A DNA stretch of 58,204 bases, taken from the NCBI RefSeq assembly GCF_000192575.1, contig NZ_GL876931.1, forward strand, positions 1-58,204, in the 5' to 3' direction. Position 1 is the first letter of the stretch, and each line of letters opens with the position of its first letter. This DNA comes from Novosphingobium nitrogenifigens DSM 19370 (lineage in GTDB: Bacteria; Pseudomonadota; Alphaproteobacteria; Sphingomonadales; Sphingomonadaceae). The position numbers and the translations under genes are program-made. The notes beneath the pieces are model-generated. The model saw only the letters and a list, made by a program, of their open reading frames with translations. It had not been told where the DNA came from and made no database searches. Below, one piece after another: positions 56,373 to 58,204 of the stretch.

Positions 56373-57323
56373 ATGGAGCCATCGTCCCGGGAAATGCTTG
56401 CCAAGATCGGCAGACAACTGGACGCCAATGTCTTCCCTCACGTGTTCGACAACGGCGTGGTTATGCCCAGCGCGTCCGATGTCACATCATCCGCACTGGG
56501 CAAGGAAACTGACGATGAACAGCAAAGACCGAGAGGATCCGCAGCCGGGTCACGGAAAGGGGCCGCCCGATGGAAGGGGACGCCCCGTCGATCACGGCAG
56601 GCCGGTGCCTCCGCACGGATCAGCAGCGGCCTGCTTCGTACCACCTACGAAGCGCAGGTAGCCAGCCTTGAAAAGGAATATCCTGCTTCCCGCGTGTTCC
56701 CTGACGATGACGGAATATGGCTCCAGAGCGAAAGCGCGGTTTTATCGGGCCTAGACTACGGAGCCACATTTCTCATCGCCCTGCCGTTTGCGCCTGGAGC
56801 CGGACCACGTGCTTGGGGCTTCTGGAATGACCCCCGCGGCCCGCTTTGGATAGGGCCTCGCCACACTAATTTCTTCGATGGATCGATATGTGCGTTTTCG
56901 CCCGGCGATAACGTCTGGACCGAGGGCGGGAATCTGACGTCCCTGATCGACCTTTATACGGTGTGGGCGTTTCGTCACCTGTACCTGGAGGTCATGGGCC
57001 GATGGCCGGGGAGGCAATATTCTCTGCCCCCACCCAACGAGGTGTTGAATCCTTATTATCGTCTGGCGCAATGCAAAGACAACGAACTCTGCGGCTGCGG
57101 ATCACTGACGTCGCGATACGCGGAATGTTGCAAGCCGAGGGATCTACGGTCTGACTTTGGGCGACTGGCCCAAGAATTTGTGCGGCGCATGGGTGCTAGG
57201 CTCGGGGACCGCAAGCCCCCGCTGGCGATTGCCGATTTCGCCTCGGGCCAGGGCGCTCTGCCAAGTATCAGAGATGTGCACAACCTGATGGCCTCGACGG
57301 CCCCAACTTCCAAACAAGCCTAG
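56373..57323 (+). CDS. Prokaryotic E2-like protein with a C-terminal SEC-C zinc motif
   Basis: 316-residue protein. Residues 1-90 are low-similarity and rich in Arg/Ser/Gly. Residues 95-225 look like an E2 (ubiquitin-conjugating) fold: SRVFPDDDGIWL, a GFW strand, then H164 in RHTNFFDGSIC with candidate catalytic C173, and LIDLYTVWAFRHLYLEV as the following helix. At 240-253 is a SEC-C-like zinc knuckle, C-G-C-G-S...Y-A-E-C-C. The ATG at 56373 has GGAGGAAGGAG just upstream. It lies 17 bases before the TIR gene on the same strand. No E1, ubiquitin-like protein or deubiquitinase is in the window. Fold assignment is from motif recognition only. Confidence 0.7.
   Translation: MEPSSREMLAKIGRQLDANVFPHVFDNGVVMPSASDVTSSALGKETDDEQQRPRGSAAGSRKGAARWKGTPRRSRQAGASARISSGLLRTTYEAQVASLEKEYPASRVFPDDDGIWLQSESAVLSGLDYGATFLIALPFAPGAGPRAWGFWNDPRGPLWIGPRHTNFFDGSICAFSPGDNVWTEGGNLTSLIDLYTVWAFRHLYLEVMGRWPGRQYSLPPPNEVLNPYYRLAQCKDNELCGCGSLTSRYAECCKPRDLRSDFGRLAQEFVRRMGARLGDRKPPLAIADFASGQGALPSIRDVHNLMASTAPTSKQA
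56515..56661 (+). CDS. Possible 48-residue Pro/Gly-rich peptide overlapping the E2-like gene
   Basis: An ATG at 56515, preceded by AAGGAA, opens a second frame inside the N-terminal part of the E2-like gene. It encodes a short Gly/Pro/His-rich peptide (MNSKDREDPQPGHG...). It could be a genuine small gene, an old N-terminus separated by a frameshift, or chance. No family recognised. Confidence 0.25.
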   Translation: MNSKDREDPQPGHGKGPPDGRGRPVDHGRPVPPHGSAAACFVPPTKRR

Positions 57324-57340
57324 CAAGGAGAAGAAAAGAC

Positions 57341-58060
57341 ATGGCTAGATGTACAGCACCAGTACGAGGCCACACACGGGGCGGCGGAGCGGACTGCCCT
57401 GTGTGCGGCCCCCGCTATCGTGGCTCTAGGTCTTACACATCCTATTCCCCGCCCTCTTACACTCCGTCCTACACCCCTTCTTTCTCCTCATTGGGAAGCA
57501 GTGGCAGCGGTCGGAGTAGCGGTGGCGGGTCTCGCCGCACCGCGAAGCCCCGCTGGTCGGGAGCGGGTTCGGCAGTGTGGTACACACCCGAACAAGTGCA
57601 GGCGCTCACACCGGTTCGCGAAAACGTCGAGAATCTAGCGGTGTCGCAGCCTGATCTTCGAGACGTGTTTCTCTGTCACGCATGGGATGACAGGCACGGC
57701 TCCGCTAAGCAACTGCATGACTTACTCGAAGCGCGCGGGGTCCGCGTATGGTTCAGCGAAAAGGACCTTGGTCTCGGGGTGCCGATGATGCGGGCGATTG
57801 ACAAGGGTTTGGTGAATTCGCGCGTAGGTATCGTTTTGGTGACCCCTGCTATGTTGCGCCGCCTCCCGGCAGAAGGCATCGCAGACAAAGAGCTTTCAGC
57901 GCTCCTCCGGCGTGAGCGGCTTGTCCCGGTCGTTCATGGAACGACTTATGAAGAACTTGAACAGGTCAGCCTCCTGCTGGCCTCTCGGGCTGGGCTGAGC
58001 ACTGCCGAAGAGTCCATGGCGGAAGTTGCCAGCAAAATCGCCGAACTGGTCGCTACCTAA
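57341..58060 (+). CDS. TIR-domain protein with N-terminal Cys/His cluster and Ser/Tyr/Pro linker
   Basis: 239-residue protein in three parts. Residues 1-25 hold C4, H11, C19 and C22, spaced like a small zinc knuckle. Residues 27-75 are low complexity, rich in Ser, Tyr, Pro and Gly. Residues 105-235 are a TIR domain: DVFLCHAWDD strand, VRVWFSEKDLGLG loop, and E184 in ADKELSALL, where NAD-cleaving TIR enzymes place the catalytic Glu. It may cut NAD on infection, as other defence TIRs do, but this is inferred. A good AAGGAG site precedes the ATG. The final 144 bases of the window hold no gene. Confidence 0.85.
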   Translation: MARCTAPVRGHTRGGGADCPVCGPRYRGSRSYTSYSPPSYTPSYTPSFSSLGSSGSGRSSGGGSRRTAKPRWSGAGSAVWYTPEQVQALTPVRENVENLAVSQPDLRDVFLCHAWDDRHGSAKQLHDLLEARGVRVWFSEKDLGLGVPMMRAIDKGLVNSRVGIVLVTPAMLRRLPAEGIADKELSALLRRERLVPVVHGTTYEELEQVSLLLASRAGLSTAEESMAEVASKIAELVAT

Positions 58061-58204
58061 TCAAGGCCGTGCTGCATATGCATATTTCGGCACACCGCTA
58101 TAGGATAGGCGCCGGGCAGAAACGTGGCGCACTTTGGGACCGGCCCGGAGCAGATGAATTAAGGGCAACTATCAGAAAGTAGTTTCGGCCGCTGAATGTC
58201 CGGA

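Overview
The window looks like a piece of a high-GC alphaproteobacterial chromosome, most likely Sphingomonadales (Novosphingobium-like). That placement is inferred from gene content and order (CBP3-type cytochrome bc1 chaperone followed by DUF177, BamE, HslUV, HupUV-type hydrogenase sensing), not from a search. No rRNA, tRNA or CRISPR array was seen. Layout: (1) 0.1-6.8 kb, plus strand: a surface-polysaccharide set (GT2 glycosyltransferase, Wzx-like flippase, GT92-like glycosyltransferase), then a secreted retropepsin-like protease and an Atm1-type ABC exporter. (2) 6.8-14.8 kb, housekeeping: DUF1737 protein, POT peptide transporter, hslV-hslU, bamE, bc1 chaperone, DUF177 protein, MATE exporter and a HupE/UreJ-family permease. 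(3) 15-23.4 kb: a urea-type ABC importer (urtABCDE), a membrane-anchored PpiC-like protein and two tandem ureohydrolases with export signals. The second ureohydrolase has lost canonical metal ligands. (4) 23.4-46.4 kb, minus strand: a complete NiFe uptake hydrogenase locus. hupSLEC encodes the enzyme, whose small subunit has the six-cysteine proximal-cluster pattern of O2-tolerant enzymes. hupDFGHIJK, hypABCDE and hypF are the maturation genes. hupUV (H2 sensor), hupT (kinase) and hupR (sigma-54 activator) are the regulatory circuit. Full-consensus -24/-12 promoters lie upstream of both hupS and hupD, matching the encoded activator. A GT39-like membrane protein sits between hupC and hupD. (5) 46.5-53.7 kb: an IS5-family remnant, then a plasmid-type module (repC, ribbon-helix-helix membrane protein, MobF relaxase) and an intact IS3-family (IS407-like) element with a 4-bp target duplication. 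This suggests an integrated mobilizable plasmid next to the hup locus. (6) 53.9-58.1 kb: an accessory island of visibly lower GC. A WYL regulator of the BrxR/CapW kind is translationally coupled to a nucleotidyltransferase and followed by a gamma-glutamylcyclotransferase-like gene. Divergent from them is a two-gene operon encoding an E2-like protein (candidate catalytic Cys plus C-terminal SEC-C zinc motif) and a TIR-domain protein with an N-terminal Cys/His cluster and a Ser/Tyr/Pro-rich linker. The E2/SEC-C plus TIR pair is the best candidate here for an uncharacterised system, probably anti-phage. How the parts fit together: hydrogenase synthesis appears to be controlled by H2 through HupUV-HupT-HupR acting on sigma-54 promoters. 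The urt/ureohydrolase block looks like scavenging of urea or guanidino compounds, though no urease is in the window. The right-hand end is mobile DNA carrying probable defence cargo.
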